This document shows, one piece after another, positions 8,407 to 16,811 of a stretch of 30,793 nucleotides of DNA. The notes beneath the pieces are model-generated. The model searched no databases and had not been told where the DNA came from. It saw only the letters and a program-made list of their open reading frames with translations. The position numbers and the translations under genes are program-made. Position 1 is the stretch's first letter. Each line of letters opens with the position of its first letter. The DNA comes from DATFAS01 sp035254305 (GTDB lineage Bacteria; Bacillota; Bacilli; Aneurinibacillales; RAOX-1), in the NCBI GenBank assembly GCA_035254305.1, contig DATFAS010000121.1, positions 1 through 30,793 of the forward strand, written 5' to 3'.

Positions 8407-8440
8407 TAGATGCACATGGTACTCTTACTAGGTGCACCTA
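8407..8440. promoter_or_regulatory. Two operator-like sites upstream of icmF
   Basis: TAGGTGCACCTA (8429-8440) is a perfect 12-bp palindrome that overlaps the tetR stop codon. A second half-matching site, TAGATGCACAT (8407-8417), begins 22 bp away, two helical turns, and shares TAGRTGCAC. They lie 35-70 bp before the icmF start. They could be an operator for the adjacent TetR protein or a processing/structure element in the operon RNA. The sequences are seen; function is inferred. Confidence 0.4.
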
Positions 8441-9076
8441 TACCTTTGGTTTACTTAATTCCTGCAAAAGAAGGTTAGTCTGCATCTCAATGTAATCCTC
8501 CAGCGAATAATGCTTGCGCAAGGCCCAACGACGGAAGACCCACATCTCTGCCAATGTGACAATGTTATGAGCCATTAATGTGACTGAATGCAAATCTAAC
8601 TTTAGTGAACCGTCTGCAATACCCTTCTTTAAGATCATTTCAAAAATGCCCGTAATCTCTTCTTCACGCTGTAAAACATATTTTATCGTTTCACTGGGGA
8701 GTGATTTACTTTCCTGATAGATGAGTAGGACCTGATCCCCCATCTCCTCCATCACATATAAAAAGCCGCGAATAGCCTGACGCAAGGTCTGTTCTCCCGT
8801 TTGTGAATCAACCAGAGCCTCTTTCATTCGCTTCTCTAATTCGGCATGGATATATTCGCATACCAAATACAGCACATCTTCCTTTGATTCGATATATTCA
8901 TAGAGTGTCCCGATGCTAAATCCCGATGCTTGGGAAATTTCCCGTGTGGTTGTTTTATGAAAGCCTTTCGAGATAAACAACTCTACGGCAGCAGCAATAA
9001 TTTGTTCTCTTCGCTTCTCAATCAACTTAGGATCTTTCACTAATGAAGGGATCGATTTGCGTTTTGAGGTCGACAT
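8438..9076 (-). CDS. TetR/AcrR-family transcriptional regulator
   Basis: This is a one-component repressor, probably sensing an acyl-CoA made or used by the operon. The N-terminal helix-turn-helix is at about residues 25-70 (RREQIIAAAVELFISKGFHKTTTREISQASGFSIGTLYEY, described here by its ends). The rest is an all-helical ligand domain with a late WVFRRWALRKHY segment. I choose the ATG at 9076 (MSTSKRK), 212 residues, with GAGGG 5 nt upstream; a longer frame would need a TTG at 9151 without a ribosome site. It lies inside the operon between meaB and icmF. It is not clearly the B. subtilis FadR orthologue. Target sites could be the palindromes at 8407-8440 or 9097-9110; this is inference. Confidence 0.9.
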   Translation of the reverse strand: MSTSKRKSIPSLVKDPKLIEKRREQIIAAAVELFISKGFHKTTTREISQASGFSIGTLYEYIESKEDVLYLVCEYIHAELEKRMKEALVDSQTGEQTLRQAIRGFLYVMEEMGDQVLLIYQESKSLPSETIKYVLQREEEITGIFEMILKKGIADGSLKLDLHSVTLMAHNIVTLAEMWVFRRWALRKHYSLEDYIEMQTNLLLQELSKPKV

Positions 9077-9096
9077 AGATTCCCTCTCTTTCTGAC

Positions 9097-9110
9097 TGAG
9101 CGTTAGCTCA
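9097..9110. promoter_or_regulatory. Inverted repeat before tetR
   Basis: TGAGCGTTAGCTCA has perfect 5-bp arms around four bases and lies 21 bp upstream of the chosen tetR start, in the 86-nt meaB-tetR gap. It could be an autoregulatory operator. Only the symmetry is seen. Confidence 0.3.
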
Positions 9111-9162
9111 TTTGCATAGGAATGGAATGCCCCCAAATAAGAAGGGAGCAATGGTTTAAAGG

Positions 9163-10104
9163 CTATATCTTCATCCAGTGGTGTAAAATAGCTTCCGCAA
9201 GCTCAAAGGGATCTTGTTCATGTCTTTCTACCTGCTCAAGACCTTCGTTATAGATTCCCTGATTGATTTTACTCATGATCATCTGATGAATGCGGTAATC
9301 AACTATTTCCATGACTTCATCGCGAAGGTGACGAGATCTTCTTCGCTGCCACTCACCACTTTCCTTCAGGAAGTCCTGATGGGTTCCAAGAGCACTCCAA
9401 ACCTCATCCATACCTTGATTCTGTACGCTAATCGTTTTCACTAATGGAGGACGCCAAGGAGCATCGTGTTTCACTAAATCTAGCATTTGTTCAATTTCTG
9501 TTACTAGTTTATTTGTTCCTGGTAAATCACACTTATTGATAATAAAACAATCTGCAATCTCCATGATTCCAGCCTTGAAGGCTTGGATCGTATCTCCCCC
9601 ACCTGGGTTCAAAACGACTGCCGTTGTATCGGCAATGTTCATAATATCTAGCTCAGACTGACCAACACCTACTGTTTCAATGATGATAACATCCTTGCCG
9701 AAGGCATCCAGTACACGAACAGCTTCCTTACTTGTACGCGCTAAACCACCTAGACTACCGCGTGTTCCCATACTGCGGATGAATACCCCTGGATCCAAGG
9801 CATGCCCTTGCATGCGAATACGGTCACCAAGGATTGCTCCCCCTGTAAAAGGGCTTGTAGGATCAACTGCAATAATTCCGATAGTTAATCCAAGATTCCG
9901 AATATAACTAATAAGACGATCGACCAAGGAGCTTTTTCCCGCACCAGGGGCACCTGTAATGCCAATGAGATAAGCTTTACCAGTGTAAGGGAAAAGTTCC
10001 TTAAGGATCGTACTCTTTAGAGGATGATCATCCTCTATATAAGAGATCGCACGGGCACAAGCCCGTCGATCTCCATCGATAATGCGTTGTGTTAATTCAT
10101 GCAT
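9163..10104 (-). CDS. meaB: MeaB/ArgK-family GTPase, B12-mutase chaperone
   Basis: This is a G3E-class P-loop GTPase that gates cobalamin loading and protects acyl-CoA mutases. The protein has the Walker A GAPGAGKSS near residues 50-58, GAILGDRIRM, the switch-like SMGTRGSLGGLA, ETVGVGQSE and the base-recognition NKCD. I choose the ATG at 10104 (MHELTQ), 313 residues, because AGGGTGG lies 6 nt upstream; the GTG three codons earlier overlaps that site. It begins 13 nt after the second acyl-CoA dehydrogenase. IcmF already carries its own G domain, so a separate copy here is notable: it may serve a distinct methylmalonyl-CoA mutase elsewhere or act on IcmF in trans. Confidence 0.92.
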   Translation of the reverse strand: MHELTQRIIDGDRRACARAISYIEDDHPLKSTILKELFPYTGKAYLIGITGAPGAGKSSLVDRLISYIRNLGLTIGIIAVDPTSPFTGGAILGDRIRMQGHALDPGVFIRSMGTRGSLGGLARTSKEAVRVLDAFGKDVIIIETVGVGQSELDIMNIADTTAVVLNPGGGDTIQAFKAGIMEIADCFIINKCDLPGTNKLVTEIEQMLDLVKHDAPWRPPLVKTISVQNQGMDEVWSALGTHQDFLKESGEWQRRRSRHLRDEVMEIVDYRIHQMIMSKINQGIYNEGLEQVERHEQDPFELAEAILHHWMKI

Positions 10105-10117
10105 GTAGCCCACCCTT

Positions 10118-11260
10118 TTAGTCTTTCAACAGATATCCTGCAATGACAATTCGTTGAATTTCATTGGTTCCTTCATAGATTTGGGTGATTTTGGCGTCAC
10201 GCATAAAACGCTCTACCGGATATTCACGAGTATATCCATAACCACCGAACACTTGAACAGCTTCAACCGTCACTTCCATCGCAGTATCTCCAGCATACAG
10301 CTTAGACATAGCAGATTGCAATCCATAAGATATCCCTTGATCCTCACGCCAAGCTGCTTGATAGGTTAATAGACGGGATGCTTCAATTTTCGTGGCCATA
10401 TCCGCTAATTTGAATTGGATCGCTTGTTGTTTAGCAATTGGTTTACCGAACTGTACGCGTTCTTTTGAATAAGCAACAGCATGGTCAAGAGCACCTTGCG
10501 CAATTCCTAATGCTTGGGAAGCAATACCATTTCTTCCTCCATCAAGAGTCATCATCGCAATTTTGAAACCATCCCCTACTTGCCCTAGTATATTCTCCTT
10601 CGGAATACGACAGTTATCCATAATCACTTCTGTTGTAGAAGAAGAACGAATCCCCATCTTCTTCTCCTTCTTACCTACTGAGAAACCAGGGTGGCTCTTC
10701 TCAACGATAAAAGCTGCTGTTCCTTTATATTTTAATTCCGGATTTGTTTGAGCAATCACGATAAAGACGTCTGCATATCCTCCGTTGGTAATAAAGATCT
10801 TCGATCCATTCAATACCCACTCATCACCATCTAATACAGCTGTAGTTTTCATTCCACCAGCATCAGATCCTGAGCCTGGCTCAGTTAAGCAATATGCTCC
10901 CATACTTCTTCCTTCTGCCATTGCACGAAGGTATTTCTGCTTCTGCTCTTCTGTACCAAACTTATACACAGGCCAACCAGCAAGGGATGTATGAGCAGAC
11001 AGCGTAACCCCTACAGATGCATCCACTCTAGATAGCTCTTCTACCGCAATCGCGTAGCTTAAGTAATCTGCACCAACTCCACCATACTCTTCAGGCCAAG
11101 GAATTCCGCATAAGCCAAGTTCAGCCATTTTGTTCCAAATTCCCATATCCCAGGTTTCATTCTCATCTCTCTCAGCAGCAGTAGGCGCTACTTCATTCAA
11201 AGCAAAATCCCTTACCATTTTTTGCATCATTTGGTGTTCTTCAGAAAGCATAAAATTCAT
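10118..11260 (-). CDS. Acyl-CoA dehydrogenase (second copy)
   Basis: This is an FAD flavoprotein that introduces the alpha-beta double bond in a short or branched acyl-CoA and passes electrons to ETF. The 380 residues cover the three normal domains: N-terminal helical, a beta domain with YCLTEPGSGSDAGGMKT and GSKIFITNGG, and the C-terminal helical domain. The catalytic base is E363 in IYEGTNEIQR, the short/medium-chain position rather than the isovaleryl-CoA dehydrogenase one. The start has GGGGAGAG about 6 nt upstream. It is a tandem paralogue of the gene at 11314. Operon context suggests butyryl- or isobutyryl-CoA, but the substrate is not readable from sequence alone. Confidence 0.94.
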   Translation of the reverse strand: MNFMLSEEHQMMQKMVRDFALNEVAPTAAERDENETWDMGIWNKMAELGLCGIPWPEEYGGVGADYLSYAIAVEELSRVDASVGVTLSAHTSLAGWPVYKFGTEEQKQKYLRAMAEGRSMGAYCLTEPGSGSDAGGMKTTAVLDGDEWVLNGSKIFITNGGYADVFIVIAQTNPELKYKGTAAFIVEKSHPGFSVGKKEKKMGIRSSSTTEVIMDNCRIPKENILGQVGDGFKIAMMTLDGGRNGIASQALGIAQGALDHAVAYSKERVQFGKPIAKQQAIQFKLADMATKIEASRLLTYQAAWREDQGISYGLQSAMSKLYAGDTAMEVTVEAVQVFGGYGYTREYPVERFMRDAKITQIYEGTNEIQRIVIAGYLLKD

Positions 11261-11313
11261 TAGTTTCTCTCCCCTTACCCATTTTTTTGTAAATTTGGAT
11301 CATACAACTAATT

Positions 11314-12456
11314 CTAGTCTTCTAATAGATATTTAGATATGACAATTCTTTGAATTTCATTCGTTCCTTCATAAATCTGGGTGATCTTCGCATCACGGAA
11401 TAGTCTTTCAACTGGGTACTCAACCGTGTACCCATAACCCCCATAGATCTGTACCGCTTCAATCGCTGCCTTCATAGCTGTATCTGTGGCAAAGCGTTTA
11501 GCCATAGACGCCTCTTTTCCACAAGCTTTCCCTTGATTTCGAAGATCTGCCGCGCGATACACTAATAGTTTGGCTGCTTCAATCTGTGTAGCCATATCCG
11601 CTAACTTGAATTGAATCGCTTGTTGCCCAGCAATTGGCTTGCCAAACTGAATTCTTTCTTTAGCGTAACGAACAGAATGCTCCAGTGCAGCTTGCGCAAT
11701 CCCTAAACCTTGGGCTGCAATCCCGATTCGCCCTACGTCGAGATTCGCCATAGCAATCGTAATGCCTTGCCCTTCTTCACCAAGTAAATTGGCCACAGGC
11801 ACTTCCGCTTGCTCGAAGATGAGTTCACATGTGTTCGATCCATGAAGACCCATTTTTCGTTCCTTCTTACCTACGGTGAATCCAGGGGTATCCTTTTCTA
11901 CAATAAAAGCAGAAATTCCCTTCGTCCCCTTGGTCGGATCTGTAACAGCAAACACAATATAGATATCCGCTGCCCCTGCGTTCGTAATAAAAATTTTAGA
12001 CCCATTTAGGATGTATTTGTCATCCTTTTTGACGGCAGTTGTTTTAATATTACTAGCATTAGAACCCGCACTAGGCTCTGTTAAAGCAAATGCCCCAATG
12101 TACTCACCTGCTGCAAGCTTTGGAATATATTTTTCCTTCTGCTCCTTGCTGCCGAAATAAAGAATCGGATTCGTTCCGACAGAAGTGTGTACAGAAAGGA
12201 TCACCCCTACGGTTGCACTAACCTTTGAGATTTCATTAATGGCTAGGATATAGGAAGTAAAATCAGCCCCCGTCCCTCCCCATTGTTCTGGAATGGGAAT
12301 CCCCATAAGACCGTATTCTCCCATCTTTCTTACAAGAGATATCGGGAACTCTTCGTTCTCTTCCATCTGTTTGACAGCGGGCGCTATCTCCTTCTGGGCA
12401 AAATCTCGAACCATCTTGCGCATCATTTCTTGTTCATCACTAAAACGCAATTCCAT
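11314..12456 (-). CDS. Acyl-CoA dehydrogenase (first copy, MmgC-like)
   Basis: This is an FAD-dependent short-chain acyl-CoA dehydrogenase of 380 residues, the same length as its downstream neighbour. It shows FALTEPSAGSNAS, GSKIFITNAGAADIY, the RIQFGKPIAGQQAIQFKLADMA flavin region (cited by its ends) and catalytic E363 in IYEGTNEIQR. The start ATG has AAGGGGTG about 9 nt upstream and follows the 3-hydroxyacyl-CoA dehydrogenase gene by 23 nt. The order thiolase-HBD-ACD matches B. subtilis mmgABC. Two different dehydrogenases in one operon with IcmF fit a division between butyryl-CoA and isobutyryl-CoA, an inference only. Confidence 0.94.
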   Translation of the reverse strand: MELRFSDEQEMMRKMVRDFAQKEIAPAVKQMEENEEFPISLVRKMGEYGLMGIPIPEQWGGTGADFTSYILAINEISKVSATVGVILSVHTSVGTNPILYFGSKEQKEKYIPKLAAGEYIGAFALTEPSAGSNASNIKTTAVKKDDKYILNGSKIFITNAGAADIYIVFAVTDPTKGTKGISAFIVEKDTPGFTVGKKERKMGLHGSNTCELIFEQAEVPVANLLGEEGQGITIAMANLDVGRIGIAAQGLGIAQAALEHSVRYAKERIQFGKPIAGQQAIQFKLADMATQIEAAKLLVYRAADLRNQGKACGKEASMAKRFATDTAMKAAIEAVQIYGGYGYTVEYPVERLFRDAKITQIYEGTNEIQRIVISKYLLED

Positions 12457-12479
12457 GCCCTTAGCACCCCTTCTAGATG

Positions 12480-13331
12480 TTATTCGTAAGTATAGAAGCC
12501 TCTGCCCGTTTTCTTACCTAACCAGCCAGCCTTTACATACTTACGCAACAATGGACATGGGCGATACTTCGAATCTCCTAGTCCTTCGTGCAAGACTTCC
12601 ATGATATAAAGGCAGGTATCCAACCCGATAAAGTCTGCCAATGTTAAAGGACCCATCGGATGATTCATCCCCAGCTTCATCACTTGGTCTACCGATTCAG
12701 GAGTAGCAACACCTTCATACACACAGTAAATCGCTTCGTTAATCATAGGTAGAAGTACACGGTTGGAAACAAATCCAGGGAAATCGTTGACTTCAACAGG
12801 GATCTTCTGCATCTTCTTAGATAGATCCTCAACAACACCATAGGTTTCATCCGAGGTAGCTAATCCACGAATAACTTCGATCAACTTCATTACAGGAACA
12901 GGATTCATAAAATGCATCCCGATCACCTGTTCAGGGCGCTTCGTTACAGCTGCAATTTCTGTAATAGGTAATGAGGAAGTATTACTAGCTAGGATCGCAT
13001 GCGCAGGAGCAAGTTCATCAAGCTTTTTGAATAACTCTGTTTTTACCTGCATGTTCTCCACAATGGCTTCCACTACGAAATCAGCCCGAGCTGCATCTTC
13101 AATATTTGAAGAAAGTTGGATCCGTGCAAGGATTTCATCCACTTCACCTTGTGTTTTGCGCCCCTTCTCCACATCACGGGCTAGATTTTTCTTAATCACA
13201 CCTAAACCTTTTTCTACAAATTCCGGTTTGATATCATTTAAGATAACCTGCAAGCCAGATGTTGCAGCAACTTGGGCAATTCCTCCACCCATTTGTCCTG
13301 CTCCAATAACCATAAACGTATTTATATTCAT
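12480..13331 (-). CDS. 3-hydroxybutyryl-CoA dehydrogenase (MmgB-like)
   Basis: This NAD(P)-dependent enzyme oxidises 3-hydroxyacyl-CoA to 3-ketoacyl-CoA. The 283-residue protein has an N-terminal Rossmann domain with GAGQMGGG (residues 9-16), SNTSSLPIT, the catalytic His in HFMNPVPVM, and the C-terminal dimerisation domain with FVSNRVLLPMINEA and MNHPMGPLTLADFIGLD. Length and motifs match single-domain HBDs. AAGGGGAG precedes the ATG. It follows the thiolase by 44 nt. The window contains no enoyl-CoA hydratase to supply its substrate. Confidence 0.95.
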   Translation of the reverse strand: MNINTFMVIGAGQMGGGIAQVAATSGLQVILNDIKPEFVEKGLGVIKKNLARDVEKGRKTQGEVDEILARIQLSSNIEDAARADFVVEAIVENMQVKTELFKKLDELAPAHAILASNTSSLPITEIAAVTKRPEQVIGMHFMNPVPVMKLIEVIRGLATSDETYGVVEDLSKKMQKIPVEVNDFPGFVSNRVLLPMINEAIYCVYEGVATPESVDQVMKLGMNHPMGPLTLADFIGLDTCLYIMEVLHEGLGDSKYRPCPLLRKYVKAGWLGKKTGRGFYTYE

Positions 13332-13375
13332 TGTGATTCTCCCCTTGATAAGCTAGATTTTTAAGTCTATTATTT

Positions 13376-14554
13376 TTATACTCTAACTAAAATGGCATCT
13401 CCCTGGGCGGCCCCACTACAGATAGCTGCGATGCCTAGACCTCCACCACGACGTTTTAATTCATAGATTAAAGTCATGATAATTCTTGCTCCACTCGCCC
13501 CAACCGGATGTCCTAATGCAATGGCTCCCCCATTGACGTTCACCTTATCTGTATCCCAACCAACAATTTGTCCGCTTGTAAGGGTTACAGCTGCGAAGGC
13601 TTCATTGACTTCGAATAAATCAATGTCACTTACGCTATATCCTGTCTTTTTAAGTAGCTTCTGAATCGCAAGTCCTGGTGTGGTAGCAATATAAGGCGCC
13701 TCTTGACCGACTCCAGCATGCCCAAGGATCGTAGCTAGAGGTTCTTTACCTAACAACCTGGCCTTTTCCTCTGACATGATCACCATGGCTCCGGCACCAT
13801 CATTAACTCCCGGTGCATTCCCAGCTGTGACAGTTCCATCCTTCACGAAGATAGGAGGAAGCTTCGCAAGTTGTTCTATTGATGTATCCGCACGAGGTGC
13901 TTCATCCGTATCTACAACCACAGGATCACCTTTACGACTTGGGATCGATACAGGAACAATTTCATCCTTGAACTTTCCTTGTTCAATGGAAGCTATTGCT
14001 AGCTGTTGACTACGGAGTGCCCACTCATCCTGCGCTTCACGGCTAATTCCAAATTCCTTGGCTACAGTACTCCCATGAACCGCCATGTGTACATTCTCGA
14101 ATGAACAAGTCAATCCATCATAGACCATCAGATCCTTCATGGAGACGTCCCCCATTCGTGCCCCCCACCTGCCTGATGGCATCGCATACGGAACATTGCT
14201 CATACTCTCCATTCCACCTGCTACAATAATTTCAGCATCCCCAGATCGAATAATCTGATCTGCAAGAGTAACGGCACGAAGCCCAGAAGCACAGACCTTA
14301 TTGATCGTCTCAGTCTGTACCTCCCAGGGTAAGCCCGCCTTAACTGCTGCCTGACGGGAAGGGACCTGGCCGGCACCTGCTGCTACGACCATTCCCATAA
14401 TCACTTCATCAATCTGCTCCCCCATGATGCCAGCTCGGCTGACTGCTTCCTTAATTGCGACAGCTCCTAGATCTACAGCCTGTAAACTTTTTAGTGCTCC
14501 ACCAAATTTGCCAAAAGGCGTTCTAGCAGCACTAACAATGACGGTTCGTCCCAT
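13376..14554 (-). CDS. Acetyl-CoA C-acetyltransferase (thiolase, MmgA-like)
   Basis: This is a degradative/biosynthetic thiolase that cleaves acetoacetyl-CoA to two acetyl-CoA or runs in reverse. All three active-site elements are present: nucleophile C88 in NKVCASG, H349 in GHPVGASGAR and C379 in the C-terminal CSGAAQGD, which departs slightly from the common C-x-G-G-G-Q-G. I choose the ATG at 14554 (MGRTVIVS), 392 residues, with GGAGG 7 nt upstream; the GTG two codons earlier abuts that site. It is the first gene after the terminator at 14625, so it should head the operon that runs to icmF. No clean -10/-35 pair was seen before it, only a FadR-like site. Confidence 0.95.
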   Translation of the reverse strand: MGRTVIVSAARTPFGKFGGALKSLQAVDLGAVAIKEAVSRAGIMGEQIDEVIMGMVVAAGAGQVPSRQAAVKAGLPWEVQTETINKVCASGLRAVTLADQIIRSGDAEIIVAGGMESMSNVPYAMPSGRWGARMGDVSMKDLMVYDGLTCSFENVHMAVHGSTVAKEFGISREAQDEWALRSQQLAIASIEQGKFKDEIVPVSIPSRKGDPVVVDTDEAPRADTSIEQLAKLPPIFVKDGTVTAGNAPGVNDGAGAMVIMSEEKARLLGKEPLATILGHAGVGQEAPYIATTPGLAIQKLLKKTGYSVSDIDLFEVNEAFAAVTLTSGQIVGWDTDKVNVNGGAIALGHPVGASGARIIMTLIYELKRRGGGLGIAAICSGAAQGDAILVRV

Positions 14555-14594
14555 TTTCACTCCTCCAATTGTTTGGATTGCTACTTGAGTGTTC

Positions 14595-14612
14595 TGACTG
14601 ACTGCTCATTCG
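14595..14612. promoter_or_regulatory. FadR-like operator before the thiolase operon
   Basis: TGACTGACTGCTCATTCG agrees at 13 of 16 fixed positions with the Bacillus FadR operator TGAATGANTANTCATTCA. It lies about 40 bp upstream of the thiolase start and after the preceding terminator, where a repressor would block the operon promoter. It is weaker than the site at 16808 and no fadR gene is in the window. Confidence 0.4.
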
Positions 14613-14624
14613 GCATTGATTTTG

Positions 14625-14652
14625 AAAAAATGCTTCTGCTGTTTAGAAGCAT
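14625..14652 (-). terminator. Terminator of the membrane Fe-S oxidoreductase gene
   Basis: ATGCTTCT (14645-14652 strand complement) pairs with AGAAGCAT over eight base pairs around a seven-base loop and is followed by a T run on the minus strand. It begins 20 nt after the stop of the Fe-S protein gene, separating that gene from the thiolase operon. Confidence 0.85.
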
Positions 14653-14671
14653 CTTTTCAGATAAACGTGGA

Positions 14672-16720
14672 CTACAAGGATCGTTCTAAAATTTCAACAA
14701 TATCCAGGGTTTTGACCTGTTCTTCGGCCTCTTTGGCTTTCGTTCCATCACTCAACATCGTTAAACAGTATGGACAGTTGCTGCCGATCGTTGTTGGATT
14801 TAATCTTAATGCCTGCTCTGTCCGTTCAATGTTAATCCGTTTTCCCTGGTTTTCTTCTAACCACATCATTCCACCGCCAGCTCCACAACACATCGCATCC
14901 TGTCTATTCCGGTCCATCTCTAGGATTTCAACACCAGGAATAGCTTTCAAAATAAGACGTGGAATATCGTAAATGTTATTATAGCGGCCAATGTAGCAGG
15001 AATCGTGATAAGCGATGGTTTCCTTCACTTCTTTCGTTGGTTTAATACGACCTTCTTGAAGAAGCTGATAGATAATCTCGGTATGGTGATAAACCTCTGC
15101 TTCCAATCCAAATTCAGGATATTCATGTTTGAACGTATTGTAGGCATGAGGGTCAATTGTAATAATTTTCTTAACTTCATACGCCTGGAAATTCTCAATA
15201 TTTTCTTGGCACAGCTGCTGGAAGAGGAATTCATTCCCCATTCTTCTTGCTGTATCCCCGGAATTGCGTTCGTCATTACCTAAGATGGCGAATTTAACCC
15301 CAGCTACATTCAGTATTTTGGCAAAAGATTGAGCAATCTTCTGACTACGAAGATCATAGGAGCCCATAGAACCTACCCAGAATAAATACTCGAATTCTTC
15401 TACTTCACTCACCGTTGGAACTGTAATATCGTCGCGACCTTCACGCCACTTCATTCGTTCCTTACGGTTAATTCCCCAAGGGTTGCTTTGACGTTCAATA
15501 TTCTGGAAGTAACGGGCAGCTTCAGCTGGCATACTTCCTTCGGTTAGAACTAAATAACGACGCATATCAATAATCTTCTCGACATGTTCATTCGATACAG
15601 GGCACTGATCTTCACAGTTACGACAAGTCGTACAAGCCCAAAGCTCTTCTTCTGTGATCACATCGCCAATGAGTTGTTTAGTGTAAGACGCTGCTGCAGC
15701 TTCTGATCCCTCAAGAGCAAGTGTATTTGCCGTTGTATCTTTAAACATAAAATTCGGCATCCATGGAGTACGTGAAGTAACGGTTGCCCCATACTCGGTT
15801 AAATGATCACGCAGCTTCACAATCAGCTCCATAGGCGATAAGGTTTTGCCTGTCCCCGCCGCCGGGCACATATTTGTACAACGTCCACACTCTACACAAG
15901 CGTAAAGATCAATTAACTGATTCTGACGGAATTCTTCAATTTTGCTAACCCCATAGCTTTCCTGGGATTCATCTTCGAAATCAATGGTTGTCAGCTTCCC
16001 TACCGGTTTGGTATCACGGAGGAAGACATTAACAGGTCCGAAGAATAAATGAGCATGTTTGGATTGTGGGACATAAACAAGGAAGGATAGTAGTGTAAGC
16101 AAATGCACCCACCAAAAGATGAAAAACAATACAGCAGCTACATCGGGCCCAAGTCCACTAAACACGCTAGCAATAGCAGAAGAGATAGGAGCATAAGGGT
16201 CGCTGCTTAAATCAAACCGAATACGTTCGAAGGATAATGATAATAGAATGGAAAGCATTAAAGTAGATAAAAAAATGATGACTAAACCCGATTTGAAGCC
16301 TCTTTTGAGACGCTTAAGCTTTTCGATATACCGACGGTAGTAGGCATAGACAGTAGCTAGAAAAACTAATGTTGTAGTAATTTCTTGCAGTAAGCTAAAG
16401 TAATGGTGTGCCGAACCAATCGGATATTCAAATTTGGGAAAGAAGCCTTTAATAATAAGCTCAATCGCACCAAATTGAAGAATAAGAAATCCATAAAACA
16501 TGATGATGTGCATGACACCACTCTTCGAGTCCTTCAAGAGCTTACGTTGACCAAACACATTCACCAATAATTCATGGATCCTTTGGTTGGTGTCCTCCTT
16601 AAGGTTGGCCTTTTTCCCCAGCTTAACGAAGATAATCCGGCTATATAAGACATGTGCAAAAAGATAAACAGCATATCCGGTAATTGCCAGAAAGGCTATA
16701 AAATTGATAAATCCCAGCAC
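14672..16720 (-). CDS. Membrane (Fe-S) oxidoreductase, FadF/YwjF- and EMO-like
   Basis: This is a membrane-bound electron carrier of the DUF224/heterodisulfide-reductase class, proposed in this family to pass electrons from ETF to menaquinone during acyl-CoA oxidation. The 682 residues have five hydrophobic helices near the N terminus (about 3-23, 69-90, 108-128, 145-163, 193-217) resembling NarI-type cytochrome b. Two ferredoxin-type clusters follow (C275-C278-C281-C285 and C363-C366-C369-C373). Then come two CCG-type domains, of which the second is intact (CYIGRYN; CCGAGGG at 611; CPYC at 649) and the first lacks its Cys pair (NSGDTARR). The start is GTG with AAGGAG 10 nt upstream. B. subtilis ywjF sits beside acdA. 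It has its own promoter and terminator. Confidence 0.88.
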   Translation of the reverse strand: MLGFINFIAFLAITGYAVYLFAHVLYSRIIFVKLGKKANLKEDTNQRIHELLVNVFGQRKLLKDSKSGVMHIIMFYGFLILQFGAIELIIKGFFPKFEYPIGSAHHYFSLLQEITTTLVFLATVYAYYRRYIEKLKRLKRGFKSGLVIIFLSTLMLSILLSLSFERIRFDLSSDPYAPISSAIASVFSGLGPDVAAVLFFIFWWVHLLTLLSFLVYVPQSKHAHLFFGPVNVFLRDTKPVGKLTTIDFEDESQESYGVSKIEEFRQNQLIDLYACVECGRCTNMCPAAGTGKTLSPMELIVKLRDHLTEYGATVTSRTPWMPNFMFKDTTANTLALEGSEAAAASYTKQLIGDVITEEELWACTTCRNCEDQCPVSNEHVEKIIDMRRYLVLTEGSMPAEAARYFQNIERQSNPWGINRKERMKWREGRDDITVPTVSEVEEFEYLFWVGSMGSYDLRSQKIAQSFAKILNVAGVKFAILGNDERNSGDTARRMGNEFLFQQLCQENIENFQAYEVKKIITIDPHAYNTFKHEYPEFGLEAEVYHHTEIIYQLLQEGRIKPTKEVKETIAYHDSCYIGRYNNIYDIPRLILKAIPGVEILEMDRNRQDAMCCGAGGGMMWLEENQGKRINIERTEQALRLNPTTIGSNCPYCLTMLSDGTKAKEAEEQVKTLDIVEILERSL

Positions 16721-16782
16721 CCAGCATTCACTCCTTCTTTCTTTCTCAATTTATTATAACCATGAAATATTCTGATATCTTT

Positions 16783-16811
16783 ACTATACCAAATTTATTC
16801 CAAAAAGTGAA
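16783..16811 (-). promoter_or_regulatory. Promoter of the membrane Fe-S oxidoreductase
   Basis: TTCACT (-35, 16806-16811) and TATAGT (-10, 16783-16788) are separated by exactly 17 nt and lie 63 nt before the GTG start. The -35 is four of six to consensus. The FadR-like palindrome covers the -35. Confidence 0.6.

Noticed and set aside
12293..12604. Plus-strand open frame of 103 codons
   Set aside because: It lies antisense to the well-supported dehydrogenase genes and has no ribosome site or protein-like composition.
14616..14972. Plus-strand open frame of 118 codons
   Set aside because: It is antisense to the conserved CCG domain of the Fe-S protein and runs through its terminator.
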